Below, piece after piece: positions 53,840 through 64,000 of a stretch of DNA of 64,000 nt; position 1 is the first letter of the stretch; every line of letters begins with the position of its first letter. Made by a program: the position numbers and the translations under genes. The stretch comes from Ampullaceana balthica. Lineage: Eukaryota > Mollusca > Gastropoda > Lymnaeidae. The notes beneath the pieces were generated by a model. The model ran no database searches. It saw nothing but the letters and a program-made list of their open reading frames with translations, and was not told the origin of the DNA. The stretch lies in contig CALYLW010000546.1 of the NCBI GenBank assembly GCA_944989445.1, positions 248,001 through 312,000 on the forward strand, given 5' to 3'.

Positions 53840-56800
53840 AAAAACATCTTTCGTACATAATTACTTAAAATGACATACTTTGAGACTGATTTTCAGGCTT
53901 TTCAATTCCGTGTTCTGTAAGTTATATTTGTGTGTGTGGCAATGCTATCGCGAACTTCCACACTTTATAAATATCCTATTCCATTATTAGAAATTACTAA
54001 AATTGAATTGAAAATAGCAAAGTTAAAGTATAAAGATGTTTATTTTATACTACGTACCTCACAATAAATAAAAGTGTTAAAATCTACTGTAGCCGAAATG
54101 TTGTGTAAAAAATGTGATTAAAATCGGTCTTAAAATTTTAATTGTGTCATTCATTTTTAACATCGGACATCATCAAAATTTGAACACATAACAGAACACA
54201 TCTTCACCGGATTTTTGTAATTAATACCCATGCTTGTAAACAATAATACACCATCTATTTTTGCCAGCATCGTACTCAAAGGAGCAGATAATTCGTATTT
54301 TCTTATAAATATATTTTCTTTGTGACTGAAAAAATCCACGAGTCAGTTAATCATTTATTATTTGTCAATTTCTAGACATAATATTGTTTGTGTTTGGTCA
54401 CGTTATAAAGTGATCGTCACGTAAAGGGTTGACATCCGCTGCATTAATAGTGTTTTATGCCAAACTTTGTATTTGGGAGGGTCACTGGTTAAATCCATGC
54501 GGTTTCCCCATGGAGTTGTAACTAGGTTTTCTCAAGCTGACTCCTGGATGATGCTTTGATTGAAACAATTTTAAAAAAAAGATACGTTCGGTGGACTGGA
54601 AAACACATTTCTCAGTTCTACAGATTAATTTGGCATCTTTAAGCTTAAAGTAATGTCGAAATACCCTGACCCCAAAACTGCACCCGGGACAGATATAACA
54701 TATTTACTTAATATGAATGTGTACCTTTCCCCCCACATTTGACAATTGCCATCGATAAAAACTAGCTCTTTTTGTCTGTTTTAATCCTACTCTTGAAGTT
54801 TTGCATCTAATTGGGTCTGTTTACGTTAGTGGCTTTTAAATGCCGCCCCCAACTCTACATATAGGCAGACTTTATTAATAGGATAGCTGTACACATTTTT
54901 TCCTCCTCTTAAAGTCTGGTGAAACGCAAGAAACCAATATACATGTAAACATCTAAACTACATAAATAGTGCCCCAAATAGTGGTAGTTGTACGCCACAT
55001 TATTTTGGTATTTCATTAGTAGTGTAAACTTCATTACATTTGTGACAGTGGTAGGTGAATCCTAAGTTTCATTGTTATTGGTGACAGCACTCAGTAACAG
55101 TTATACCTCAAATTATATTGTTAGTGTTTGAAAGCCTGCAATGTCTGTCGCCAACATGAAATTAAGTAAAGAGAAAGCCGCCAAAAGGGTTAACACCCCT
55201 TGACCTAGCTGAACATTGCCATTAAATATCAGAGTTACTTCAGTTACGCAAACCGTTTGATGATCAAAAATAGTCTTACTCTCACTGTCAGTTAAGATGA
55301 TTTTGTGACAGTTCTAAGAGGGAAAAAGTGAACATTACCGAGCACCCGCCAAGATTTCCGATATGATGTTACAGCGCGTCTTATTGAAGGTACTGTAAGT
55401 CGTCAACATGCCGAATCTGCCATTCAACCAAGACAACCTCCTCTAATTTTCATGTGTGGCTCACAGAGCAGGTATGTTTAGCACGACCGTGAGTCATTGT
55501 TTTCCCATAGAATAGTTGGCCGCTACCTCGATGGGAGGTAAGTTGAACTCAACTGACCTCAGCACGTTTTATTATTGTAGGGGGGCTAGACAGCACACAC
55601 ACCGTTCCACTGTTTCGGCCATCGCAATACAGGTTAGAGATAGAGAGTGCAGATGTGAGGAACATTAGAATTGAGTAGTTGACCTGCACTGTGAGACTAT
55701 TAATATTGATGAATAAAGTTAATAGCTTTATTGAGATGGTTTTTTTTAAATACAAAAATTATTTATTATTATTTTTTTAAAATAAAGATTATTTGATTGA
55801 AGATAACTAACCTCTGTCATGTTATGTGTTTTGACGGATGTATTTATTATAGGAAGTATACCTCGCCAGATGTTGAGGTCCCTTGAATGAAAAAGTCATT
55901 TCTGAGCTTGAGAGATCAGTCCGAAATTAGCCCCATTTATTTTTTATATAAATAAAATGTAGTTCACTTAATGAACAAATAAGGTTGTAGTTGTACTGAA
56001 GTTGTAGGTTTAATTTGTTCAGCGCCAGGCCTCACGGAAATCTTCTAACATAAAATAAAATAACTGATAGGGCGTCTTCGGTGTCCTATGCGGCAGTGAT
56101 TATAGCACGACATCAAAGTCAAGTGGTTGAAAGCATATCGTTTGTCAAGTACTTTTGTCGATTTGACAACCTTTTATTTTTATTGTTAGCTTTCAAGTGG
56201 CGTAGATATATGTTGTATGCTGCCCCCGGAGAGCTAATCTTTTTAACGTCCCTTCAGCTGACCCCTCAATATAAAAAGGGCGCCCTTTTACCCATTACAT
56301 TACGTCACTAATAGCTGCCAGGGATTTTAAATCAATAACATAGATGATAAATGATTAATGTTGTACAAGCTGAAGTAAAATAATAGTGTCATCTTCAGAT
56401 CTTTCGAAACTGTGCTCTTTAATTTTAGGCACACATAAAAACAGGAATAAAAACTCGAATGAGTATTTAAACGCAATTTCCAACAAAGACTTTCCGATTT
56501 TTTCATTAAAGGGAAATCATTACAGATTACATTAAAAGTCGATTCAAGTAAGTAATTCTGAAACTAAACACAATATGACGTCATATCCCTTCACGCTACA
56601 TCACACCAAGAATGTGTCAATATAATGCGCACCGCGCAACAATCTAACATAAGCATTTACAAAGCGGGAAAACCCCATTAACTATCATTCTAGATTACAT
56701 TAAAAGTCATTTCAAATCAATAATTTTGAAACTAAACAAAACAATTGCTATCTAAAAATTGCTGCTAAAATTATGGGAGTCGAACGAAAAGAGATTTTAA

Positions 56801-59800
56801 AAAATGCCTTCTATAAAATTGTTCTAAATATTATTAGCTACCGTTTGGCGTTTGTTTCAACCCGATATATGTTATGGTTGGTGAGAAATTGACAAAATAC
56901 TGATATTTTGTAGTTAAATTCAAGATATCCAGTAAATCTTTTCGGTGATTTTTTTGGCCCGTGCACATCCTTGGGACCTCCTTAACATATTTGCAAAAGA
57001 CCCGAACCACCTATCTGGTATGGTTCAGGAGAAGTTGCTGTTCAAAGCTCGAAAAGACTGGCTAGACATTTCGAATCTATAAACACAATTCCCAAGGGAA
57101 ATTGAGTTAAAAAGCCTTCCCGAGATAGCGCACGGCACAACGCAAGTTTTTGGGGATTAAATAAACATTTAACTTATAACTTATTCTGCAGAAGTTCAGT
57201 ACACAATTCATTCTTTAGAAAATATAACACATATACGAAGGAAAGTAAATGTGTCCAAATTTATAAATTAAATCGCTACACTTATTATAAAGTCACATTG
57301 ACCTTTGAAATCCATGTGACTCATCTCTTTTTATTTTCAAAACGACAAATAAAAAATCTTTTTACGAGATGTTCGGTGTCGCTGTGGATCCAGACATAGT
57401 CGGCGCATGTGTCATTGTCACCTCTTAATGCTTTCTTTGGTTTACCCCTGTGTGCTAACACATTTGAATAAATGTGTCGCGAAATAATGGAGGTCTAAAT
57501 TGTGGGCCCGCAGCATAAAGAAAAAAAAATATGTACAAATTGGGAGCTTTAAAGTAGGGCCTGGCCAGGTGTAGTATATGGCCTGTGTATTTTGATACTA
57601 TTCACTACTGGGTCTGGGATAGCACTATTGGGATCACGAAGATAACAAGTTTGAAACCTTCGAAGCCCCAATAGCCTTAAAGAATAGCTCATTACAATCA
57701 AGTAGGCAGTGGCATAGAGTACGAGTGTGTTTGCTGGTCTCAGTTTGGTAGCAGGTATAATTTTTCTTATATTTTAATTTTTCTATATATTTGTGCGCGT
57801 GTTGGTCATTTCCCTAACACCTTAGCCAACTTCCATCCCAATTGGTTCACTTTTGAATGTATTACCTGACGTCCATAGTATCGAAATCTAAGAACGAACA
57901 TGCAAGTGGTCCAAAAACTTTGCCTACTCGTGGTGATGAAGGCTACTTGTGAGGTCAACCAGTAACCATGTGCCATAATAGATTTATTTCGATCATGGTC
58001 CGAACTTTAGATCTGCAACCAAAACAAGTCATCACACGCAATTTTAACTTTGATTTAGTTGACACCGAGTTGAGCGCTGCTCGCGAGTTAGTTTTTTAGA
58101 AATTGATTTGAGTTTAGTTATCAAGGTAATGTATCTTTATTAGAACAAGTTAACGAATGGCTTAAAATAAAACGTGAGTGGATTGCTTTAAAAGTCATAT
58201 TAAAGGATAGCTTAAATAAGTTATTGGATAGCTTTAAATGACACATCATTTCGATCATTTGATCATGAACTAAAATGTCATGACTAAATTGAAGATAAAT
58301 CGGCATGAAATGACGTCCACGCATCATGGGTTCAAACAACTGTGAGATTCCCTAGCTAATATTATTGGATGTCTGGACCAGAACTGGTGCATTCTGTAAC
58401 CCACATCACGCGAGTCGCCAGTCGAGTGTAATGGGCAGCGCTAAGATCAATAACTCTCACTTTTCATTGCTTTAGACCGTGTGTTCGACCTGAAACATCT
58501 CAAGTCTTAATCTAGACTTGTGGAGGTGTTTGATTGAAACACTTCATTTCGCTGTGAGTAGTGCATCTTTGGGCTACATCTCACTGGTCTAAATCTAGGC
58601 TTGGGGAGCATCTAAGGACAAAGCTAGTCGAGCCTCTAGGCTCAATGTGATAAAGATCTGCCCCTTGTCGCTATGGCTTATTTTTAACCGCCCATTGCAT
58701 ATGGGAGATCATCAATTTTATGTCATCTGACAGGCATCGATGGGAAAACCGATGCCGTACCTAAGCCAGTTATAAGCAAGGGGTATGGGAACTTGGTGCC
58801 GGTTTCTACAAAGCGAGTGCTTTTTACCCTGCTGTCCACGGGCTCTTTGATGGCTAGTTAAAGGTTCCAGGCTCGCGTCAGATACATTTTATCAGTCATT
58901 TAGTAGTATGCATTAAGTATTAATGGCAGTGGGGTTCGTGGCATAATTTCTACTAGAAATAAGATCTCTGGCCTACATCTCATTGGCCTATCGTTCTAGT
59001 TCTACCGAGCAGACATTTCTAGGAGCAGACATTTTTGACCGAGCTCCGTCCTGCAAAATTTTTAGAACCCCGGTTATGGTTAAAATAGCTATTAGAAGAT
59101 TGGGGCAACCTAAGCGTCAATAATGGACAAATTAGCTGGTAAAAGAGTGGGGCTGGAGAGTATTGGGTCAGTTTGTCTTATTCATTATTTTGTGTCTCAT
59201 CCCACATTTTGACTTATGACTCACTTAGTTACTCAAATCCCCCTCCCCTCTTTTTTAAAATAAAAATATAATTTTATAACGCATTTCTTTTCTTAGCCTT
59301 TCTCTGATGCTCCTTACCTGAATATGCTTGTTTTTAGTATCTCCTCTCACTCGGGTGCTAAAAACTCACAATTTGCCTTAATATTTCACTTCAATACTTT
59401 GCGTAAGACACCTGCACAGGCGATTACACAGGGCCGAACAAAGCATATACGTTTATAATTGACTGGCCGTCATGGTGACCTTGGTTATGACCACCTTTGA
59501 AAGCTATTAATATATATTCTGTTGTAGCAGTACCAGTGTAGTTTTGTTGTTGTTCTTCCTCAAATGGACACTTGTATATCTTTCAATAATGACTAAAAGG
59601 ACACCGCTTTATACTTTTCTGTTGTATTTCTTTTTCATCTTAACTTGTCTGTTCAGCCAATTTTTAGACTATAGTAAGTATAATAACTTGCAGTTCTGGT
59701 CGACGTGTTATATTCAACTTTTTAGAACCTATTGTCATTTATACTAATGAGCCTAGAAAGACATTTCAGAGCTTTAACACTTATTTAAACGGAAAATTAT

Positions 59801-59850
59801 TGGAATACGTATCGTGAACATAATGGGGGTGAGATTGAAATCATGCTTAT
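53840..59850. other. Galpha-s intron 5, middle part
   Basis: No exon, RNA gene or complete element recognised. An AATATAATGCGCACCGCGC unit at about 56618-56640 links to the 34.5-35.3 kb ATAAGGG subfamily. The remaining frames are short and unsupported. Confidence 0.4.
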
Positions 59851-59852
59851 AG

Positions 59853-60011
59853 ATTAGTAAATGGATAACATGTAAACAGGGTATGAGTTAGCCTGACAGG
59901 ACGTAACAAAACAGCGAACGTTGAGGGAGGCTCTTTGCCGAAACTTTCGCTGTTTTGTTACGTCCTGTCAGGCTAACTCATACCCTGTTTACATGTTATC
60001 CATTTACTAAT
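59853..60011. repeat. 159-bp near-perfect palindrome (foldback)
   Basis: Left arm ATTAGTAAATGGATAACATG, then TAAACAGGGTATGAGTTAGC, then CTGACAGGACGTAACAAAAC and AGCGAA, about 66 bp. The right arm is its exact inverse complement, ending CATTTACTAAT at 60011. The loop is about 27 bp (around GTTGAGGGAGGCTCTTTGCC). Related single arms lie at 41728-41805 and, weakly, at 37.4 and 47.75 kb. Non-coding. Confidence 0.92.
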
Positions 60012-60604
60012 GGAATACGTATATCTCAGTGGCACATTTTAGCAGAAGGGTGCATGGTAACCGTAGTTTGTGCTTTGCTAAACCCTGAATGGATATCATT
60101 CGTGACAATGTGTCCGGCTGAGTAGACAGGCGCTGCCTAGCATTGGGGGTTCAAAAACAAAGGGTGCTTAATTCAGAGGCCCCCAGATATTCTCTCAAGA
60201 TGAAATTTCAAAAATAATTTCCTAAAGTCATTCCACGATAATTTATGAGGAAGTAAGATTCGGTCTGGTCAGCTCAGCGGTGACAGTCGTACACATAAAC
60301 CAAATCTCACGTTTTATATTGTGCATGCTATCTCACTAACCCGCCCCTTCCCATATTCTAATTTGAATGCCTCGTATCTCAGTTATTCCACATACCACAC
60401 TTGTCAATTTTTCCATATGGCACTTTCAGTCCCCGTATCTGGCGTGTCAAAGCTAGAAGTTGGTTGGTATTATGACCTGTCATTTGCGGCATGACCTGCC
60501 ATGTCAACTAGATTTTCCAATTCATATCTTAAAGATATTGACACGTTACCCCTTCTCACCTGGCAATTATTTTTATCATTTGACATTTTGATTTCACTAG
60601 CTCT

Positions 60605-60735
60605 TGACTTCAGTTGGACGGCAGTGTAGTTGTAAAAGGGGTCCGATAGACGGCTGTGCATTGTGTAAAGAGAGTTCATGGGACGGTCGGTTAAATTGTA
60701 AAGGGAGTCCATATGGTGGCTGTCTCTATTGTCAA
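60605..60735 (-). repeat. short minisatellite, ~37-bp units
   Basis: Three imperfect units of the kind GTAAAGGGAGTCCATATGGT / GTAAAGAGAGTTCATGGGAC / GTAAAAGGGGTCCGATAGAC. The minus frame translates these as repeated D(S/R).YN/YT motifs, which explains the 96-codon open frame. Confidence 0.55.
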
Positions 60736-61262
60736 TGCTAGAGTATAGTTTCAGGAACAATTATAATGGTCAGGGCCAACTCAACGGTGGCTCATGCTCT
60801 GTTAATAAAAATAAGTGTGTATCATTAGTGCTAGCTTTAGATGGTACCTGCTAAATCGTTTTTTTTCCTTCGGGATCTTGAAGGTTATTCGCCCGTCGCC
60901 TAGGTACCTTAACATCTGACAATGAAAAGCCATTTTTGTTAGACGCTTGTTAGTGTTACATATTTTAGTTTGATTTTATTCTGTTTTTCTTATATTCTAC
61001 AGTTTATTTTTCCTATTAACACTATTTAATGATATCAGAAATGGACATCTCCAGAGTCTAGCCCCTATCACTATTTAAATTTTGTAAAACTACACGCCCC
61101 TTCCTTACATGCCAAAACTAGGGGCTGTTAAGAGTAGGCCTCTGCCTTGAGCAATGTGGGCCTTTAACCTTTAAGTGGGCTTTAGACTTGTTAAAAATGT
61201 TATTTCAAAGAGTCTGTAAGGCTAAGATAGACAATAATATAACAAAACACTATTGGACTATA
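60736..61262. other. Galpha-s intron 5, unrecognised
   Basis: No gene or element supported between the minisatellite and the hAT MITE at 61271. Confidence 0.35.
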
Positions 61263-61270
61263 CTATAGAC

Positions 61271-61478
61271 CAGTGATGGCGAACCGTTTTGAGGCCGCAT
61301 GCCCAACATTCAACCAGAATCCACCTATTTATATCAAAGTGCCAACACTCCTATTAAACCCAAAAATGGGAGTTAGGCTTAGCCGTTTTGATTAAGGAAG
61401 AAATGTTTTAGTCGCGTGAAGGCTGAAGCGGCTCTGCGTGCCGACTGTGGCACGCGGGCCATAGATTCGCCATCACTC
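61271..61478. mobile_element. 208-bp hAT MITE (CAGTGATGGCGAACC) with perfect TSD
   Basis: Left CAGTGATGGCGAACCGTTTT, right GATTCGCCATCACTC. Identical 8-mers CTATAGAC at 61263-61270 and 61479-61486. It contains GCGTGCCGACTGTGGCACGC, as in other MITEs of this type. Non-coding. Confidence 0.92.
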
Positions 61479-61635
61479 CTATAGACTATAGAGTACCATA
61501 ATAAGACTGAACGTTGGAACTAAGCTTTCTGTAAATTTTAGTTGGTATTAAAATTTTTGCTTTTGATATCAACTTTTGGTAACTTTTTGACTTAACACAT
61601 CGATAAACCGTGTTCTCCCTCTCCATCTTTATCCC

Positions 61636-61712
61636 ATGTATGTATGTATGTATGTATGTATGTATGTGTGTGTGTGTGTGTGTTTGTGTGTGTGTTTGTG
61701 TGTGCTTGTGTT
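61636..61712. repeat. (GTAT)n(GT)n microsatellite
   Basis: Seven or more GTAT units followed by GT/GTTT repeats over about 75 bp. Confidence 0.95.
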
Positions 61713-61940
61713 CTTCGTTGAGTTTTTGTTTGGTGCACGCATTTTAAATAGCTTGTTCTTGTATGTTAATGTTATCAAAACAGTGCCTTAGAGGTAAATT
61801 TGAAATATAATTTCCAAATAAAAGATGAGGTCCGCTATAAAAATGCTCTAAATTTACAGAAATATATGTTACATGATGTTAAGAAATAATTATTCAGTCA
61901 AAATTGTGTGGAGGTTGTGGTGGTGAACGGGGGTGGAAAC

Positions 61941-63005
61941 TAAGGTTGTTAATACCCCTCGTTTCTGAGGACCGGTTAACCGTTAAAAAAAAAGACCGGT
62001 TAACCGCCGGTCCCTATTTGCCTTATGTTTTGAGAACCGACGAAAGAATGTTTTCGCCTCGTGTGGTCTGATGGTGGCATCAAAGCCCGCTTCCCCCGCT
62101 TGCGTTCAGCTGTTTTTCGCGATGCCCTAATTAAGGGAATAAAAAATAAAAAAATTCCAAAGAATTAAGTCAATTTTTAATTCGGGATTTTAATTTTTTA
62201 AATTTGTATTTTTAGGACTCGTGATTAATCGATCTAAATAAGAGGACATGTTAAACCGTTCGTTAAAGTAAGCGAGGTATTTTTCCTTAGTTTAAAAAAC
62301 CCACGTCTCACCCGTTGAGACGACGTGTTTACCACTCTTGTGTGTGATGCCGGTCAATTAAAAAAAATAACATAAAATTATAAAGCTTACGGAGTAAACA
62401 GTGATGATAAAATGGAATTTATTTAAATACCATATTATTTTTCAATCGTCTACTCGCCAGAATTATTGAATTTTGCGGCGCACACGCCGCCGTTCCGCCC
62501 AATTTTCCTGATCCAATAGGGTTTGAACTACAGTCGCCGTACTCCCCTTCCAACACGTAACAATTACATTTAAAAAAAGAAAATATCAGTTTTGATATTA
62601 ACGTGGTAATCTTACGTCAAATGCTTTTGACTTGCTGGAAAACTGTCACTAAAAGACCGAACTCGAATTTGAGGACCGATTAATCATCGCCCGGTATCTT
62701 TGCTACCTCTATCAAATGACTCTCGTAACAGTCGCGGCCTTGACCGTTGTTGACATCAAACTCGCTGGCGAACTAAACTAATAGTGATTACGTGTCTATT
62801 ATTTATATACCAGAATTTGGTGAAAGCGATTTGAACTCACCGTCGCTCGCGTTAGTCTCGAATGCTCCCCTGCATCTTAACCGTAACACAACAAAATCGA
62901 ACTCCGGGTAATAAGCTAATACGGGCTTATTGAAGTTGCGGTTAACCGGTCCTGATTAAACGGGACCAGTCCTGATCTGAGGACCGGTGACCTTTAACAA
63001 CCTTA
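61941..63005. mobile_element. 1,065-bp hAT-type element with perfect TSD
   Basis: Left TAAGGTTGTTAATACC, right CCTTTAACAACCTTA. Perfect 8-bp duplication GTGGAAAC at 61933-61940 and 63006-63013. Subterminal GGACCGGTTAACCG motifs occur in both orientations at both ends. No transposase frame is readable inside, so it is non-autonomous. Confidence 0.9.
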
Positions 63006-63331
63006 GTGGAAACATATTAGAACTATCACATTCTTCTGTAATACATATTTTCTATATTTTCCCTCCTATTAAAAAAACCATTAGCCTTTGAATGGAATCC
63101 TTAAGTTTGTGTAAATGTCATTCAGTTTGGTACATTTCTCAATGTTCACGGGAATATCCTCGATATCGATGCTTAGATTTTCTGGTTGAAAATTCAAGAC
63201 TTCAAAATACATTCAATTTTTATATGGATTTTAAGTTCACATTTTTATTTTAACCATTGTTTCCTTAAGAGTCCATGATTTTTTCAAGAATGCTATGACT
63301 TTATTGGGATTGTCACATTATGGTGGAAATC

Positions 63332-63546
63332 CAGTGGCTTAGTCAGGGATTTGTAGGGATTTGGGGGCCCGGGTGCTTGGCCTCTTTGGGGGGCCCTGCA
63401 TACATGGCGGTGGCATAATATTTAATGTAAAAATAATTTAATAATTTCGGACACTCCTTTGGGACCCCTCAGGTGGGGGCCCGGGGAAGAGGGGGGCCCG
63501 GGGGACTTACGAATATGGACCCCTCTACCCCCTAGCTACGCCACTG
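63332..63546. mobile_element. 215-bp hAT MITE with perfect TSD
   Basis: Left CAGTGGCTTAGTCAGGGAT, right CCCTAGCTACGCCACTG. Identical TGGAAATC at 63324-63331 and 63547-63554. Contains paired GGGGGCCCGGG blocks near both ends. Non-coding. Confidence 0.92.
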
Positions 63547-63554
63547 TGGAAATC

Positions 63555-64000
63555 TATTAATAGAATTTATAACTTGGTAACTTTCGATGATATTGAGGGT
63601 TCAACTTGTAAACATTTGTTCATTACTTTTACAGCGAAGGAGCTCATTAAAGTTGACTAAAACCTTTTCAAAATCTTACTTTTATGGAATTTTCAATGAA
63701 AATATAATGTTATATTCAATGATATATTATATTATGTAAAATAGAGCGTTCTTGCGCGTATGTATTATGCAAATGTAACAGTGACTCGAGATTCAGGATC
63801 GTTCGTTCGTGATTTTTTTTTATCCATGCAGGGCGTTAAGTTTATTCATTTTCTAAAACTTTATGTAGATACTTATTTTAAAAGACTAAGTACTAAGTTT
63901 TTTCAAAACCATTAGTAATAATACTAATAATGATAATAATACTACTTCTACTACTAATTCTAGTAAGACTATACTAAATCTAATACCAGGACTAGTTCTA
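63555..64000. other. window end, inside Galpha-s intron 5
   Basis: AT-rich sequence with an imperfect trinucleotide-like run (AATAATACTAATAATGATAA, CTACTTCTACTACTA) at about 63910-63960. The next Galpha-s exon has not been reached. Confidence 0.5.

Noticed and set aside
60262..60290. GGTCAGCTCAGCGGTGACAG, A-box-like
   Set aside because: No GGTTCGA-type B box downstream; cannot fold as a tRNA.
60470..60760. 96-codon minus frame with DSLYN/NSLYT motifs
   Set aside because: The motif periodicity reflects a ~37-bp minisatellite; no start codon at the frame beginning.

Overview
This is a eukaryotic, AT-rich, intron-bearing and heavily transposon-laden window. The two recognisable host genes point to an animal. 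The Galpha-s protein reads like a protostome, probably molluscan, orthologue, and the repeat content fits a mollusc genome: ~167-bp tandem cores, many hAT elements and MITEs, and a non-LTR 3' end carrying the AGCGCTGTGAGCCCAG motif. The mollusc assignment is inference; I could run no search.

Host genes. (1) On the minus strand, 19417 to 12620, is a three-exon NEURL2 (Ozz-type neuralized) orthologue. It has a split NHR domain and a C-terminal SOCS box; the spliced ORF is 285 codons. (2) On the plus strand, from 38466, are the first five coding exons of the stimulatory G-protein alpha subunit (GNAS / Galpha-s). They end at 44253 at a phase-2 donor. The remaining exons (switch regions, C-terminus) are not in the window, so intron 5 is at least 19.7 kb. 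A CRE palindrome and an NRF1-like site lie about 260-290 bp upstream of the Galpha-s ATG.

Everything else is mobile DNA or unrecognised AT-rich sequence. 0-7.7 kb: a SINE-like unit, a non-LTR reverse transcriptase interrupted by a TIR element, a whole hAT element (1971-4039) with its decayed transposase, and small TIR elements. 12.6-19.4 kb: NEURL2 introns filled with an RT fragment, (CAA)n, (TA)n, MITEs and a foldback. 20.9-23.8 kb: TA repeats, a MITE, foldbacks and a 1.4-kb tandem array with a three-monomer higher-order period. 23.8-34.1 kb: a nested stack of hAT elements. A TTF/ZMYM1-type hAT carries a Mutator-like MITE, and next to it one hAT copy (27018-34124) has been invaded in opposite orientation by a second copy of the same family (28956-31600). 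Both carry 8-bp target duplications, and together they form a giant imperfect inverted repeat. 34.4-37.1 kb: two more ATAAGGG-family elements and a GGGGCCGTCC MITE split by an L2/CR1-like insertion. 44.3-64 kb (Galpha-s intron 5): a third copy of the self-nested hAT family, RT 3' ends, minisatellites, a near-perfect 159-bp palindrome and three hAT-type elements with perfect 8-bp duplications.

No novel multi-gene system was found. The most informative material is the self-nested hAT, its insertion chronology and the structured repeat arrays.
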